Below are positions 1 to 8,400 of a DNA stretch of 64,000 nucleotides, in pieces (within the stretch, counting starts at the first letter, position 1; each line of letters opens with the position of its first letter). Where the stretch lies: NCBI RefSeq assembly GCF_003112775.1, contig NZ_BFCH01000048.1:1-64000 (forward strand). Direction: 5' to 3'. A program made the position numbers and the translations under genes. The notes below the pieces were generated by a model. The model made no database searches. It saw nothing but the letters and a program-made list of their open reading frames with translations, and was not told where the DNA came from. The DNA is from Mycobacterium montefiorense (lineage in GTDB: Bacteria; Actinomycetota; Actinomycetes; Mycobacteriales; Mycobacteriaceae).

Positions 1-2094
1 GTTCTCGACGGTTCCGGTGCGCGCATAGCTGGCGCCGAACAAGTGTCTGCCCAACGGCACTGCGCTCGAAGAGGACACCAGCTGGTGACGTTCGCCCAGG
101 AAGTTGTAGACATAGTGCAGGCGACCGTCCTGGATGAACAGCACATGCCCGCCGTGCGCACCGCCCTGTTTGAACAGCACCCCTTCGGCGCCAGTGGTAT
201 CCACGGTCACGTCGGCGAGCACGCCGAACGAGCGGCCTCGAATTTCGGCGGCGGCGCCGATTCCGACGTCCGCGCAATCCGGATAGTAGAGGTAGCTGGC
301 CCGCTCGCCCACCAGGTAGGGCCGGAAGCGGGTCAGCGTTTCCATCAGGTTCAGGTCGGCCAGCGGTAGCCCGTTGTACTTGGCGGCTTCGGAAAACCAC
401 AGCGCCTTAAGCTCTTCCAGCTTCTCGGGTTGCTCGGCAGCCAGGTCATGGCACTGACTGCGGTCGGCCTCAATGTGGAACAACTCCCACCGATCGGCAT
501 CGAAATGCGACCAGCCCGCCGGGGTGGCGGCGTGCACGGTGTTGGCGAACCAGCCGTCGTGCCAGATCCCACGGGTGCCCAGCATCGTGTAGAACTGGGT
601 CCGCTTTCCGGTGCTCGCGGCCGAATCTGCCAGCGCTGCCGCGAAGCTCACACCATCGAGCGGCTTCTGCGTGATGCCCTTGACCGTCTCCGGCGGCGCC
701 ATACCCAGCAGGTCATAGATCGTCGGGGTGATATCGGAAACGTTGACGTAGTTGTCGCGAACCTCGCCGTGTGCCGCAATACCGTTGGGCCAGGAGACGA
801 TCGCCGTGTCGGCGATACCGCCTTCGTGGGAGGCGTAGCGCTTGAACAGCTTATAGGGTGTGTTGAACGCCATCGCCCACCCGATCGGGTAATGGTTGTA
901 GGTCTGGGGTCCACCGAGATGATCGAAGAGCTTCATGCTCTCCTCCACGGTGTCGATGTAGCCGTTGAAGAACTTGCCCTCGTTCACCGACCCGTTCGGC
1001 CCGCCTTCGCCGCTGGCACCGTTGTCGGAGATCACCACAATGATGGTGTTGTCCAGCTGACCGGATTCCTCGAGATAGTCCAGAATCCGCCCGATCTGAG
1101 CGTCGGTATAGCTCAAGAACCCCGCGAACACCTCCGCCATCCGGGAAAACAACTTCTTTTCTTCATCGGTGAGCCCATCCCAGGGCCGCACCGTATCCTG
1201 CAGCGGCCACGGCTCACCGTTGGGCCCCTTGACATCCAGATACGGGTTAATGGGCGACAGTTCAGTGTCCGCCGGAACCAACCCCATCGCCTTCTGTCGT
1301 TGCAGCGCGATCTCGCGGTAGCGCTCATAGCCCATGTCGAACTTGCCGGCGTACTTGTCCGCCCACTCGGTGAACACGTGATGCGGGGCGTGTCCGGCAC
1401 CGGGGCACACATAGCTGAACCACGGCTTGTCCGGCGCAATCACCTTGGCATCACGGATGAATTCAATTGCCTTGTCGGCCAGGTCTTTTGACAGGTGGTA
1501 GCCGTCCTCAGGGGTGCCAGGAGGGTTCACCGGGTGGTTGTCGTACACCAGATCGGGATACCACTGATCGGTCTCCCCGCCCATGAACCCATAGAACCGC
1601 TCGAAACCGCGCGACGTCGGCCAATGCCGCTTCGTCGAGGCCATGCTGGACTCTTCCAACGGCGTCAGGTGCCACTTACCCACGCAGTACGTGTTGTAGC
1701 CGCGCTCATTGAGCACCTCGGACAGCAAGGCGGTGTCGGTCGGGATGCGGCCATTGCAGTTCGGGAAACCGTCGGTGAATTCCTCAATCGTGGCCATCCC
1801 CACCGTCGTGGCATTGCGACCAGTCAGCAGCGACGCCCGCGTCGGTGAACACAGCGCAGTCGTATGGAACTGCGACAACCGCACACCACGCTCGGCGATC
1901 CGCGTCATCGCGGGCATCTCCACCAGGCCACCGAAACAATCCCAGGTCGCGATGCCCGTGTCATCCCACACCAAATACAGGACATTCGGCGAACCCTCCG
2001 GCGCCGTCGGCGCCGCGTACGGACCCCAATCCGGCTCCGAATCACGAATATCCAGCTCGATCTTGCCTTGAAAGTCTCGCGAGTCAGTGGACAT
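1..2094 (-). CDS. Type I arylsulfatase, 3' end outside window
   Basis: Formylglycine-dependent sulfatase that hydrolyses sulfate esters. Only the first 698 codons are in the window; mycobacterial relatives (AtsA/AtsD type) are near 790 residues, so about 90 are missing from the C-terminus. The metal-binding LYLVWDD lies at residues 39-45 and the sulfatase signature CSPTR at 82-86, its Cys82 being the residue oxidised to formylglycine; VGKWHLTP follows, as in the family. There is no signal peptide, so it is probably cytoplasmic. I chose the ATG at 2094 because GAGGTTGGGG precedes it; an in-frame ATG at 2106 would add four residues. The physiological substrate cannot be read from the sequence. 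A sulfotransferase and two MBL sulfatase-like genes elsewhere in the window suggest sulfate-ester metabolism matters to this organism. Confidence 0.93.
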   Translation of the reverse strand, partial: MSTDSRDFQGKIELDIRDSEPDWGPYAAPTAPEGSPNVLYLVWDDTGIATWDCFGGLVEMPAMTRIAERGVRLSQFHTTALCSPTRASLLTGRNATTVGMATIEEFTDGFPNCNGRIPTDTALLSEVLNERGYNTYCVGKWHLTPLEESSMASTKRHWPTSRGFERFYGFMGGETDQWYPDLVYDNHPVNPPGTPEDGYHLSKDLADKAIEFIRDAKVIAPDKPWFSYVCPGAGHAPHHVFTEWADKYAGKFDMGYERYREIALQRQKAMGLVPADTELSPINPYLDVKGPNGEPWPLQDTVRPWDGLTDEEKKLFSRMAEVFAGFLSYTDAQIGRILDYLEESGQLDNTIIVVISDNGASGEGGPNGSVNEGKFFNGYIDTVEESMKLFDHLGGPQTYNHYPIGWAMAFNTPYKLFKRYASHEGGIADTAIVSWPNGIAAHGEVRDNYVNVSDITPTIYDLLGMAPPETVKGITQKPLDGVSFAAALADSAASTGKRTQFYTMLGTRGIWHDGWFANTVHAATPAGWSHFDADRWELFHIEADRSQCHDLAAEQPEKLEELKALWFSEAAKYNGLPLADLNLMETLTRFRPYLVGERASYLYYPDCADVGIGAAAEIRGRSFGVLADVTVDTTGAEGVLFKQGGAHGGHVLFIQDGRLHYVYNFLGERHQLVSSSSAVPLGRHLFGASYARTGTVEN

Positions 2095-2447
2095 CCCCAA
2101 CCTCATCGATCGTGCCGCGCACCTGTTTGCGCGCAAGCCCATCGCCGGCCCGGAGACTGAGGGCGGAGTCAAGATTTCTTGCCGGTCCCGCGGTGGCTGT
2201 TTCACCGATAGTACACGGTTTCTATAATTATATACGATCCGCCGATATTCCCTGGTTGGGATGCACTTCTTCGGTGAACGCCCCACCGGGACTCAGGGGG
2301 TTCGGAGGGGTTGGTAACCGATTCGAACCCCCCGCACCTCCTGGTGTTGAGGGAGCCTGTCCGCGGCACCGTCGACGGTGGAACGCGTTGCGGCAGAGCC
2401 GCATATGCATGGACTTAACGCGCCAAAATTGCGGGTTGGCTCGCTTA
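2095..2447. other. Intergenic region upstream of the arylsulfatase
   Basis: A 353-bp gap between two minus-strand genes. Apart from the AT-rich promoter-like patch at 2219-2235 and the small palindrome beside it I see no gene. Open frames here on either strand lack ribosome binding sites and resemble no protein known to me. Confidence 0.6.
2227..2232 (-). promoter_or_regulatory. Candidate -10 element of the arylsulfatase gene
   Basis: On the minus strand this reads TATAAT inside an unusually AT-rich patch (2219-2235), about 130 bp upstream of the arylsulfatase start. Between it and the gene, 2203-2218 reads ACCG-N8-CGGT (an imperfect palindrome on either strand), which could be an operator placed just downstream of the transcription start. 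Both are pattern matches only. Confidence 0.3.
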
Positions 2448-3452
2448 CTAAGCGCCGCTGGGTCCCGGAGGCGATTCAGCACCCACCAGTCCGCGCTCTT
2501 GGATCGGCGACAAGCCGCCGCTGCTCCATCGTTCGATCTGTTCAGCGGATTGGGTTCGAGCAAGGCTGGTCTCGGTGAAATCGCCGGTCTCATCAAGCGT
2601 TTCGTATGGAATGAATCTCCATAGGATGGACAGCGCATGGGTAGCTCCGACGAGTGCGATCGGCGGCACGCATGCGATTGCGGCGTCAAACCACGGTCCC
2701 AGCGCTGATTTCGGCAGCCCGGAGTTAGGAATCATGGCATGGACCGCGTTACCGCTGACACTGACCAGGGCGCCCACCCCAAGCACCACCCAGAAGTACC
2801 GTCGACTGCCGCGCTGCTGGGGGTATGCGGAGAATGCGACCAGAGCCATCGTTGCGAGGATGATCGCACCATCGACTATGACGGGCCAGAGCCACGACAA
2901 CCGGCCCGGGTACGCAGTGCGCGCCGCCAGATCGCCTAGGGATGCGAACGAGAGGATAAAGCTCGCCGTCGCTATCAGAATCGTAATCATGACAGCCGTC
3001 ATCCGCGTTGTGCGGACAAGTGACAGCCTTGCCACCTGTTGTTGTATGCGGTCGCCATGTTGCCGAGCCATCACCCGATTTGCGGAGACCTCTGCAGTCC
3101 TTTCCGCAGCTCTCTGGGGTTCCCGCCGCTGCTCCAGCGGGAACGTGGTGAGCGTATTCGCCTGCACGCCTTCGCTGGTCGCCTCGCTACACACCGCGTC
3201 GCCATCGATCACGTGATCTTTGGTCGCGACATCCTCAGCGGCCACCTCACCGACGACCACAACCTCAGCGGCCACCTCACCGACGACCACATCCTCAGCG
3301 GCTACGTCACCGTCGGCCACATCCTCAGCGGCCACCTCACCGACGACCAGATCCTCAGTGGCCACCTCACCGACGACCAGATCCTCAGTGGCCACCTTAC
3401 CGACGACCAGATCCTCAGTGGTCTCATTTTCCGACTCGATTAGTGAAGACAT
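2448..3452 (-). CDS. DUF2637 membrane protein with decapeptide repeats
   Basis: A 334-residue protein with a DUF2637-type membrane domain. Residues 12-71 are six or so tandem copies of a ten-residue acidic unit (A-T/A-E-D-L/V-V-V-G-E-V), encoded by a 30-bp DNA repeat. A basic, coiled stretch (about 100-140, with QQQVARLSLVRTTR) leads into four membrane segments starting at TAVMITILIATASF, WLWPVIVDGAIIL, YFWVVLGVGALV and CVPPIALVGATHAL. DUF2637 proteins are common in actinobacteria and some occur in conjugative elements (SpdB-like), but no other mobile-element gene is nearby. The function is unknown. A GGGGGGAGG tract lies about 14 nt before the ATG, rather far for a normal Shine-Dalgarno site. 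A shorter form starting after the repeat is possible, but the repeat keeps frame throughout. Confidence 0.75.
   Translation of the reverse strand: MSSLIESENETTEDLVVGKVATEDLVVGEVATEDLVVGEVAAEDVADGDVAAEDVVVGEVAAEVVVVGEVAAEDVATKDHVIDGDAVCSEATSEGVQANTLTTFPLEQRREPQRAAERTAEVSANRVMARQHGDRIQQQVARLSLVRTTRMTAVMITILIATASFILSFASLGDLAARTAYPGRLSWLWPVIVDGAIILATMALVAFSAYPQQRGSRRYFWVVLGVGALVSVSGNAVHAMIPNSGLPKSALGPWFDAAIACVPPIALVGATHALSILWRFIPYETLDETGDFTETSLARTQSAEQIERWSSGGLSPIQERGLVGAESPPGPSGA
3241..3420. repeat. Six 30-bp tandem repeats (VNTR-like)
   Basis: Six consecutive 30-bp units begin at 3241, 3271, 3301, 3331, 3361 and 3391, with a partial unit just before 3241. The last three differ by a single base; the third is the most diverged. 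On the minus strand they encode the ten-residue repeats of the DUF2637 protein, and because the unit is a multiple of three, copy-number change would not break the frame. Confidence 0.92.
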
Positions 3453-3833
3453 TTCTTTTGTGCAGGTCCTCCCCCCGGGTCATCCCGGATTTGGCGGCGC
3501 GGCACCCGTGGCGATGCGTGATTCCAGTTCACACGGATGTCGCGACATGCAAAGGTCTATCAGTCATCACAGCAAGTGGTCGACGAGTACTACGTGGAAT
3601 ACCTCGCGGACCGCTTGTGTGTCTAGCCGCCAGATTGCGTGATCACTATGGCATGCACGGTGCTTCAGCGACAAGCCGTCGCTTCTTCTCCGGCCCGGCA
3701 GACGATGAACCAGAATTGCTTATTTGCAATGGTTTTCATAACGTCAACGTCGATCGCGATCACGCCTCACTCGTGACGCTATCGCCGGCGGTATCGCATC
3801 TGAAAGTTTCCTATTGGTCGCAACGGCCGCCGA
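3453..3833. other. Intergenic region, no gene seen
   Basis: A 381-bp gap between the DUF2637 gene start and the stop of the DJ-1/PfpI gene. It holds the upstream region of the DUF2637 gene, including its purine-rich GGGGGGAGG tract. The open frame on the plus strand (from 3443) has no ribosome binding site and no recognisable protein features, so I do not call it. Confidence 0.55.
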
Positions 3834-4529
3834 TCAATGCGGCAGCACTTCGAGTACCTGCTCCGCCAGCGGCCCGGCCGAGGCGGGGTTCTGGCCGGTG
3901 TAGAGATTGCGGTCCGACACCGTGAATGGCTTCCACATTTCCCCCCGGACGAAGTCGATGCCCAACTTGACGAGTTCGTCCTCGACCGTCCAGGGCGCCT
4001 TCTCCCGGAGTCCGACGCCGTCCTCTTCGTCGTTAGTGAAGGCGGTAACCCGATAGCCCGCAAAGGGCGAAACACCGTCGCGGCGGGTGGCCAGGATCGC
4101 GGCCGGCGCGTGGCAGACGATCGCCAACGGCTTACCCGACGCGAGGGCAGCAACGAGCAGTCGGCCGGAGTCCGCGTCGCGCCAGAGGTCTTCCATCGGG
4201 CCGTGGCCACCAGGGTAATAGATGGCGTCGTAGTCGTCTAGGCGGGCGCTGGCGAGTTGGATTGGCGCGCGCAGCTGTTCGGCCGAGCGCAATATCCCTT
4301 CGAGTTTTTCGGCGATCTCGACGCTGCCGGCCATCGACGGACGCAGGCTCATCACGTCCACGTAGGGCACCGTGCCGCCAGGCGTGGCCACCACGATTTG
4401 GTGTCCGGCCCGGCTGAGCGCGTCGTAGGGAGCGGCGAATTCTTCGGCCCAATACCCGGTGGGATGCCGAGTGCCGTCCTTGAGTGTCCAGTAACTCGTT
4501 GCGGTGACGACGAACAGGATCTTGGCCAT
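3834..4529 (-). CDS. DJ-1/PfpI family protein (type 1 glutamine amidotransferase-like)
   Basis: A 231-residue cytosolic protein of the DJ-1/PfpI superfamily, Hsp31-like branch, whose members act as glyoxalases, deglycases or stress chaperones. The nucleophile elbow is AIVCHAPA with Cys139 followed by His140, and a conserved acidic site lies at YWAEEFAAP (Glu29/Glu30). The GGHGPMEDL segment (residues 108-116) is the usual oxyanion-region loop. The length is normal for the family and there is no signal peptide. The ATG at 4529 is preceded by GGGGCGTGACCG. It is followed on the same strand, 90 bp on the other side of its promoter, by nothing that explains its substrate. Which of the family reactions it catalyses is not visible. 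Confidence 0.88.
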   Translation of the reverse strand: MAKILFVVTATSYWTLKDGTRHPTGYWAEEFAAPYDALSRAGHQIVVATPGGTVPYVDVMSLRPSMAGSVEIAEKLEGILRSAEQLRAPIQLASARLDDYDAIYYPGGHGPMEDLWRDADSGRLLVAALASGKPLAIVCHAPAAILATRRDGVSPFAGYRVTAFTNDEEDGVGLREKAPWTVEDELVKLGIDFVRGEMWKPFTVSDRNLYTGQNPASAGPLAEQVLEVLPH

Positions 4530-4618
4530 AAGCGGTCACGCCCCTTATCGAGAGACTGCAAATCCTACGTCGCCACCGCAACGTCGGCAATGCGCCGAAA
4601 CAGCTTGTGCCCTAGGCC

Positions 4619-4774
4619 CTAAAACCAGACCTTTCGGCCGCCCACCGGACGTCCGACCGCCCCGAGGATCCACAAGACCACGCCGATCAGCACCAGGATG
4701 CCGCCGATCGTTTCCAGAATCGGGATGGCGGCGAAATAGCCGATTACAACGAGAATGATGCCTAAAACAATCAC
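4619..4774 (-). CDS. DUF6131-type 51-residue membrane protein
   Basis: A tiny two-helix membrane protein starting at the GTG at 4774, which follows AGAAGGGGG. The sequence is two hydrophobic segments (VLGIILVVIGYF and GGILVLIGVVLWILG) and a basic tail GRPVGGRKVW. A second copy of exactly the same length lies at 50687-50842 and shares the GRPVGGR tail, which confirms the start choice and the reality of both. I recognise this as the DUF6131 group found across mycobacteria. Its function is unknown. A longer reading from 4849 exists but its extra residues have no counterpart in the paralogue. Confidence 0.8.
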   Translation of the reverse strand: MIVLGIILVVIGYFAAIPILETIGGILVLIGVVLWILGAVGRPVGGRKVWF

Positions 4775-4851
4775 GTCATGCCCCCTTCTATTGGGCGTCC
4801 GTTGAATTGATCTAGTACGGACTACCCCGGCACGAACGCGGTCAATCACGC

Positions 4852-5763
4852 CTACTGATTGCCGTTGATCAGTGCTGCGCGCGCCAGCGTCTGCTCCGCC
4901 TGCTTCACATGGGCGGCGTCGACCAGCACGCCGTTGACGCCGACCGCGCCGCGGCCCTTGGCCTCGGCCTCCCGATAGGCAGTGACATTTGCTTCGGCTC
5001 GGGCGATCTCATCGGCGGTCGGCGCGTAGACCCCGTTGGCGACAGGCACCTGGTCGGGATGAATGGCCCACTTCCCGGTGTAGCCGAGCAACGATGCGCG
5101 CCGCGCGTCACGCTCGTAGCCCGACAGGTCCCGATAGTCGGGATAGGGTGCGTCGATCGCGTCGATTCCCGCGATGCGCGCCGCCACGATCACCTTGTTG
5201 CGCGCGTAAGCCCAGAATTCACCGGGGTATTCGCCGAGCGGGACGAAGTTGGTGTCGACCCGCGCGCCCTGCGACAACGAGAAGTCGCCGACCCCGAAGA
5301 TCAACGCGTCCAGCCGCGGACTTGCCGCCGCGATCTCCTCCGCGTTTGCCAGGCCTTCCACTTCTTCGATCAGGACCTCGAGCCGAATCCGTTTGCCCAG
5401 ACCGAGTTTCAATTCCAATTGAGTGAGTAGCACATCCACCCACCAGACATCGCAGGCCGTGCGGGCTTTCGGGATGATGATGGTGTCCAGGTTCTCGCCG
5501 GCGTTGGTGACGACATCAATGACGTCGTCGTGGCACCACTGGGTGTCCAGACCGTTGATCCGGATGGCGCGGGCGGTGCGCCCCCAGTCGATGTCGTTGA
5601 GCGCGGCGATCGCCTTGACGCGCGACTCTTCCTTGACCGCCGGGGGCACCGCGTCCTCGAGGTCGAGGAACACCAGGTCGGCGCCACACCGGGCGCCCTT
5701 CTCGAACATGTTGTCGTTGCTCGCGGGCACCGCGAGTTCGGAACGACGGAGCAGATCGGTCAC
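4852..5763 (-). CDS. CitE-like HpcH/HpaI aldolase/citrate lyase family protein
   Basis: A 303-residue TIM-barrel lyase of the CitE family, which cleaves or forms acyl-CoA esters such as malyl-CoA or citramalyl-CoA with Mg2+. Visible signatures are VPASNDNMFEKG near the N-terminus, LVFLDLEDAVPP (about 30-41; acidic metal-site region), LEVLIEEVEGL and GVGDFSLSQG. WAIHPDQVPVANGVY near the C-terminus is typical of the family. The GTG at 5763 is chosen because AGAAGGAAG lies just upstream and because starting further up (5814) would overlap the preceding gene's stop. It is the last gene of a probable three-gene operon with a CoA-transferase and a flavin monooxygenase, so it likely cleaves a CoA thioester made by the CoA-transferase. 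Substrate unknown. Confidence 0.85.
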   Translation of the reverse strand: MTDLLRRSELAVPASNDNMFEKGARCGADLVFLDLEDAVPPAVKEESRVKAIAALNDIDWGRTARAIRINGLDTQWCHDDVIDVVTNAGENLDTIIIPKARTACDVWWVDVLLTQLELKLGLGKRIRLEVLIEEVEGLANAEEIAAASPRLDALIFGVGDFSLSQGARVDTNFVPLGEYPGEFWAYARNKVIVAARIAGIDAIDAPYPDYRDLSGYERDARRASLLGYTGKWAIHPDQVPVANGVYAPTADEIARAEANVTAYREAEAKGRGAVGVNGVLVDAAHVKQAEQTLARAALINGNQ

Positions 5764-5782
5764 CTGTAAGAACTTCCTTCTA

Positions 5783-6967
5783 TCACAGCACGCCGCGGGC
5801 GCGCAGGTCGTCAATGTCTTTGGAAGTCAAGCCAAGTAGCTCGCCGTAGACTTCGGCGTTGTGCTCGCCGAGGTAGGGCCCGAGATGGCCGACCGTTCCG
5901 GACGCCGACGAGAAACGTGGCACCGGGGCCTGTACCGTCATCTGCCCCAGCTGATCATCCTCGACCGAGATGAACACCTCGCGATACGTCAGCTGCTCGT
6001 CGGCGACCAGATCGCGGATGTCGTAGACGGGTGCCGCAGCTACTTCGTGAGCTTCGAAGGTCTCCATCGCCTCCGAAAGCGTCTTGGTCGCAACCCAATC
6101 CGCAACCACTGCATCGACCTCACGGGCCCGGGCCAGCCGCCGCTGCGGGTCGGAGAAGTCGGGGTCGGACAGCAGGTCGTCGCGGCCGATTGCGCGAAAA
6201 ACCCTCAGTGCCAACGCCGGTGAGCTGCCGGACATGGCCAGCCACCGTCCGTCCGCGGTTTGGTAGGTGTTGCGCGGAGCCGAGATGTCCCAGCGATTGC
6301 CGGCGCGCTCGGGCACCAAACCCAATTGGTCATACCCCAACAGGGTCTGCTCCAGCAGCCGGGCCAGCGGGTCGATCAGGTTGACATCGATCAGCTGTCC
6401 CGGTGCACCGTGCACATCGCGGTGGTAGAGCGCCATCATGACCGCGTAGGTGGCGTTCAGCGAGGCCACGCCGTCGGCCAACATGAACGGCGGCAGCGTG
6501 GGCGGGCCGCCGGCCGGTCCGGTGATGTGTGCGAACCCGCTCATCGCCTCGCCGAGCGTGCCGAAGCCCGGACGTTCGCTCTTCGGTCCGGTCAACCCGT
6601 ATCCGGTGATGTGCAACATCACGATTCGGTCGTTGACCGCGCGTAGGTTCTGGTAGTCCAAGCCCCATTTGCGCAATGTCTGGGGCCGGGTGTTGAAGAT
6701 GACGACGTCGGCATGCTCGACCAACCGACGCACCATTGCCTGACCTTCGGCGCAGCGCAGATCCAGCGTGATCGCTCGCTTGTTGCGCGATAAGGACTTC
6801 CACATCAGCCCGACATCCTCGCGCTGATTGCCCCAACCGCGGATCGGATCGCCGTGTCGCGGGTCTTCGACCTTGATCACGTCGGCGCCGAACTCGCCCA
6901 AGTACGTCGCGACCAGTGGGGCCGCCGCCAAAGTCGCGAGGTCGAGCACTCGCACCCCGTCAAGCAT
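5783..6967 (-). CDS. CaiB/BaiF family (class III) CoA-transferase
   Basis: A 394-residue class III CoA-transferase, moving CoA between carboxylic acids. The N-terminal MLDGVRVLDLATLAAAP and GADVIKVEDPRHGDP, then ADVVIFNTRPQTLRKWGL and ITGYGLTGP, are standard for the family; the central GTLGEAMSGFAHITG has Glu where formyl-CoA transferase has its catalytic Asp, as in many relatives. The ATG at 6967 overlaps the upstream monooxygenase stop by 8 bp, pointing to translational coupling; GTG codons at 6973 and 6979 are alternatives. Downstream, the CitE-like gene starts 19 bp after the stop. The order suggests a pathway in which an oxidised acid is activated to a CoA ester and then cleaved. Confidence 0.88.
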   Translation of the reverse strand: MLDGVRVLDLATLAAAPLVATYLGEFGADVIKVEDPRHGDPIRGWGNQREDVGLMWKSLSRNKRAITLDLRCAEGQAMVRRLVEHADVVIFNTRPQTLRKWGLDYQNLRAVNDRIVMLHITGYGLTGPKSERPGFGTLGEAMSGFAHITGPAGGPPTLPPFMLADGVASLNATYAVMMALYHRDVHGAPGQLIDVNLIDPLARLLEQTLLGYDQLGLVPERAGNRWDISAPRNTYQTADGRWLAMSGSSPALALRVFRAIGRDDLLSDPDFSDPQRRLARAREVDAVVADWVATKTLSEAMETFEAHEVAAAPVYDIRDLVADEQLTYREVFISVEDDQLGQMTVQAPVPRFSSASGTVGHLGPYLGEHNAEVYGELLGLTSKDIDDLRARGVL

Positions 6968-8333
6968 TCGCACCGGCACCCACGTGTGCGTTCGAGGGCC
7001 GTTGTAGCCCAAGGTGTCCCCGCAACGTCGAGGACTCGTACTCGGTGCGGAACAGCCCGCGTCGTTGCAGTTCCGGAACCACCATCCGCACCACGTCTTC
7101 AAACGCGCCGGGCACATGCGTTGCGGCCAGCACGAAACCGTCGCAGGCTCCGCTTTCGAACCAGTCCGCCATCTGATCGGCAACCTGTTCGCCGGTGCCG
7201 ACGAAGCGGGGCCCCTGCAGCAGCGTCGCGCGATGGCCGGCCAGATCGCGCACGGTCACCGTGTCGCCACCGATGTGCTTGCGCAGGTTCTGCACCAGGC
7301 CGCGAATTCCGGAGGACGACGCGATCAGCTCGTCGGTCACGGGATCGTCCAGATCGTGTTGCGCGAAGTCGTAATTCATCAACTCCGACAACAGTGTCAG
7401 TGATGCCATGGGATGAACCAGTTCGTTGAGGAACAGAGCTTCGCGCTCCTTGGCGTGGGCCTCGGACTCGCCCACCACAGCGTAGGCCATCGGGCAGATC
7501 CGTACTGCGGAAGGATCACGTCCGGCATCGGCGATTCGTTCTTTCTGGTCGGCGTAGTGACTGCGCGCGACCTCGATGCCCGGATCCCCGGTGAAGATCA
7601 ATTCCGCCCACCGGGAGGCGAATTCGCGTCCACGTCCCGAAGACCCGGCCTGGATGATCACCGGCCGGCCTTGCGGGGTCCGCGGCACGGTCAGCGGCCC
7701 ACGCGATGAGAAGTACCGCCCGACGTGAGCCAGTTCGTGCACCTTGTCCGGATCTGCGTAGTGCCCGGTCGCCCGGTCATGCAGGACCGCGTCGTCTTCC
7801 CAGGTGTCCCAGAGCCCGGCGACAACGTCCATGAACTCGTCGGCGCGGTCGTAGCGCTCGTCGTGGCCCAGGTGGGCGTTGACACCGAAGTTCTGCGCCT
7901 CGCTGTCGTTGACGGAGGTGACCACGTTCCAGCCGGCCCGGCCGCCGGACAAGTGATCCAGCGTGGCAAAAGTTCGGGCGACGTGGAACGGCTGATAGTA
8001 GGTTGCCGAGTAGGTCGCGCCCAGTCCGATGCGCGAGGTGGCCTGCGCCAGCACGCCGAGGACGATGCTCAGGTCCAGTTTGACCGGCCGAGCCCCGTAG
8101 GACACCGCCTCGGCGACCGATCCCCCATACACCCCGGGCATCGCGAGCCGGTCGTCGAAGAACATCAGATCGAAGCAGCCTTCTTCGAGCTGGCGGGCGA
8201 TCTTGGCGTAGTACGAAGCGTCGAGGTAGCCATGTTCGGTCGCCGGGTGCCGCCACGATCCGGCGTACACCGAGGTGCTGCCGGCCTGCATGAAAGCAAC
8301 GAGGGCCATCTTGTCTCGTCGTCGATCAGCCAT
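6960..8333 (-). CDS. Luciferase-like flavin monooxygenase, NtaA/SnaA/SoxA type
   Basis: A 457-residue FMNH2-dependent monooxygenase of the NtaA/SnaA/DszA branch of the bacterial-luciferase fold. Signature stretches are LEEGCFDLMFFDDRLAMP, LDLSIVLGVLAQATSRIGLG, TFATLDHLSGGRAGWNVVTS and NFGVNAHLGHDERYDRADEF, all of which place it in this branch rather than the F420-dependent one. Such enzymes oxidise nitrilotriacetate, sulfones or similar small molecules using reduced flavin from a partner reductase; no reductase is encoded next to it. It is the first gene of a three-gene operon, divergent from a GntR regulator with an inverted repeat between them. Substrate unknown. Confidence 0.88.
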   Translation of the reverse strand: MADRRRDKMALVAFMQAGSTSVYAGSWRHPATEHGYLDASYYAKIARQLEEGCFDLMFFDDRLAMPGVYGGSVAEAVSYGARPVKLDLSIVLGVLAQATSRIGLGATYSATYYQPFHVARTFATLDHLSGGRAGWNVVTSVNDSEAQNFGVNAHLGHDERYDRADEFMDVVAGLWDTWEDDAVLHDRATGHYADPDKVHELAHVGRYFSSRGPLTVPRTPQGRPVIIQAGSSGRGREFASRWAELIFTGDPGIEVARSHYADQKERIADAGRDPSAVRICPMAYAVVGESEAHAKEREALFLNELVHPMASLTLLSELMNYDFAQHDLDDPVTDELIASSSGIRGLVQNLRKHIGGDTVTVRDLAGHRATLLQGPRFVGTGEQVADQMADWFESGACDGFVLAATHVPGAFEDVVRMVVPELQRRGLFRTEYESSTLRGHLGLQRPSNAHVGAGANA

Positions 8334-8347
8334 ACTCGAAATCTAAC

Positions 8348-8363
8348 ATCTGATATTTCAGAT
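8348..8363. promoter_or_regulatory. Operator-like inverted repeat between the monooxygenase and gntR
   Basis: A perfect 16-bp inverted repeat, ATCTGA-TATT-TCAGAT, in the 67-bp space between the two divergent starts (8333 and 8401). It is AT-rich in a GC-rich background. FCD-type GntR proteins bind short palindromes of this size, so it is the natural binding site for the adjacent regulator. Confidence 0.6.
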
Positions 8364-8400
8364 ATCAAATGTGGGGTGCGTTGTTTGATAGCATTCGCGG

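Noticed and set aside
430..1491. A 353-codon plus-strand open frame
   Set aside because: It lies opposite the arylsulfatase, whose active-site motifs are in the minus-strand frame.
2228..2689. A 153-codon minus-strand open frame at the end of the DUF2637 gene
   Set aside because: It overlaps the DUF2637 C-terminus in another frame and has no recognisable features.
3241..3420. A CRISPR array
   Set aside because: Units are directly adjacent with no unique spacers, and encode a regular peptide; it is a tandem repeat.
2448..3452. Part of an integrative conjugative element because of DUF2637
   Set aside because: No integrase, replication, FtsK-like or excisionase gene is near it; the domain alone is not enough.
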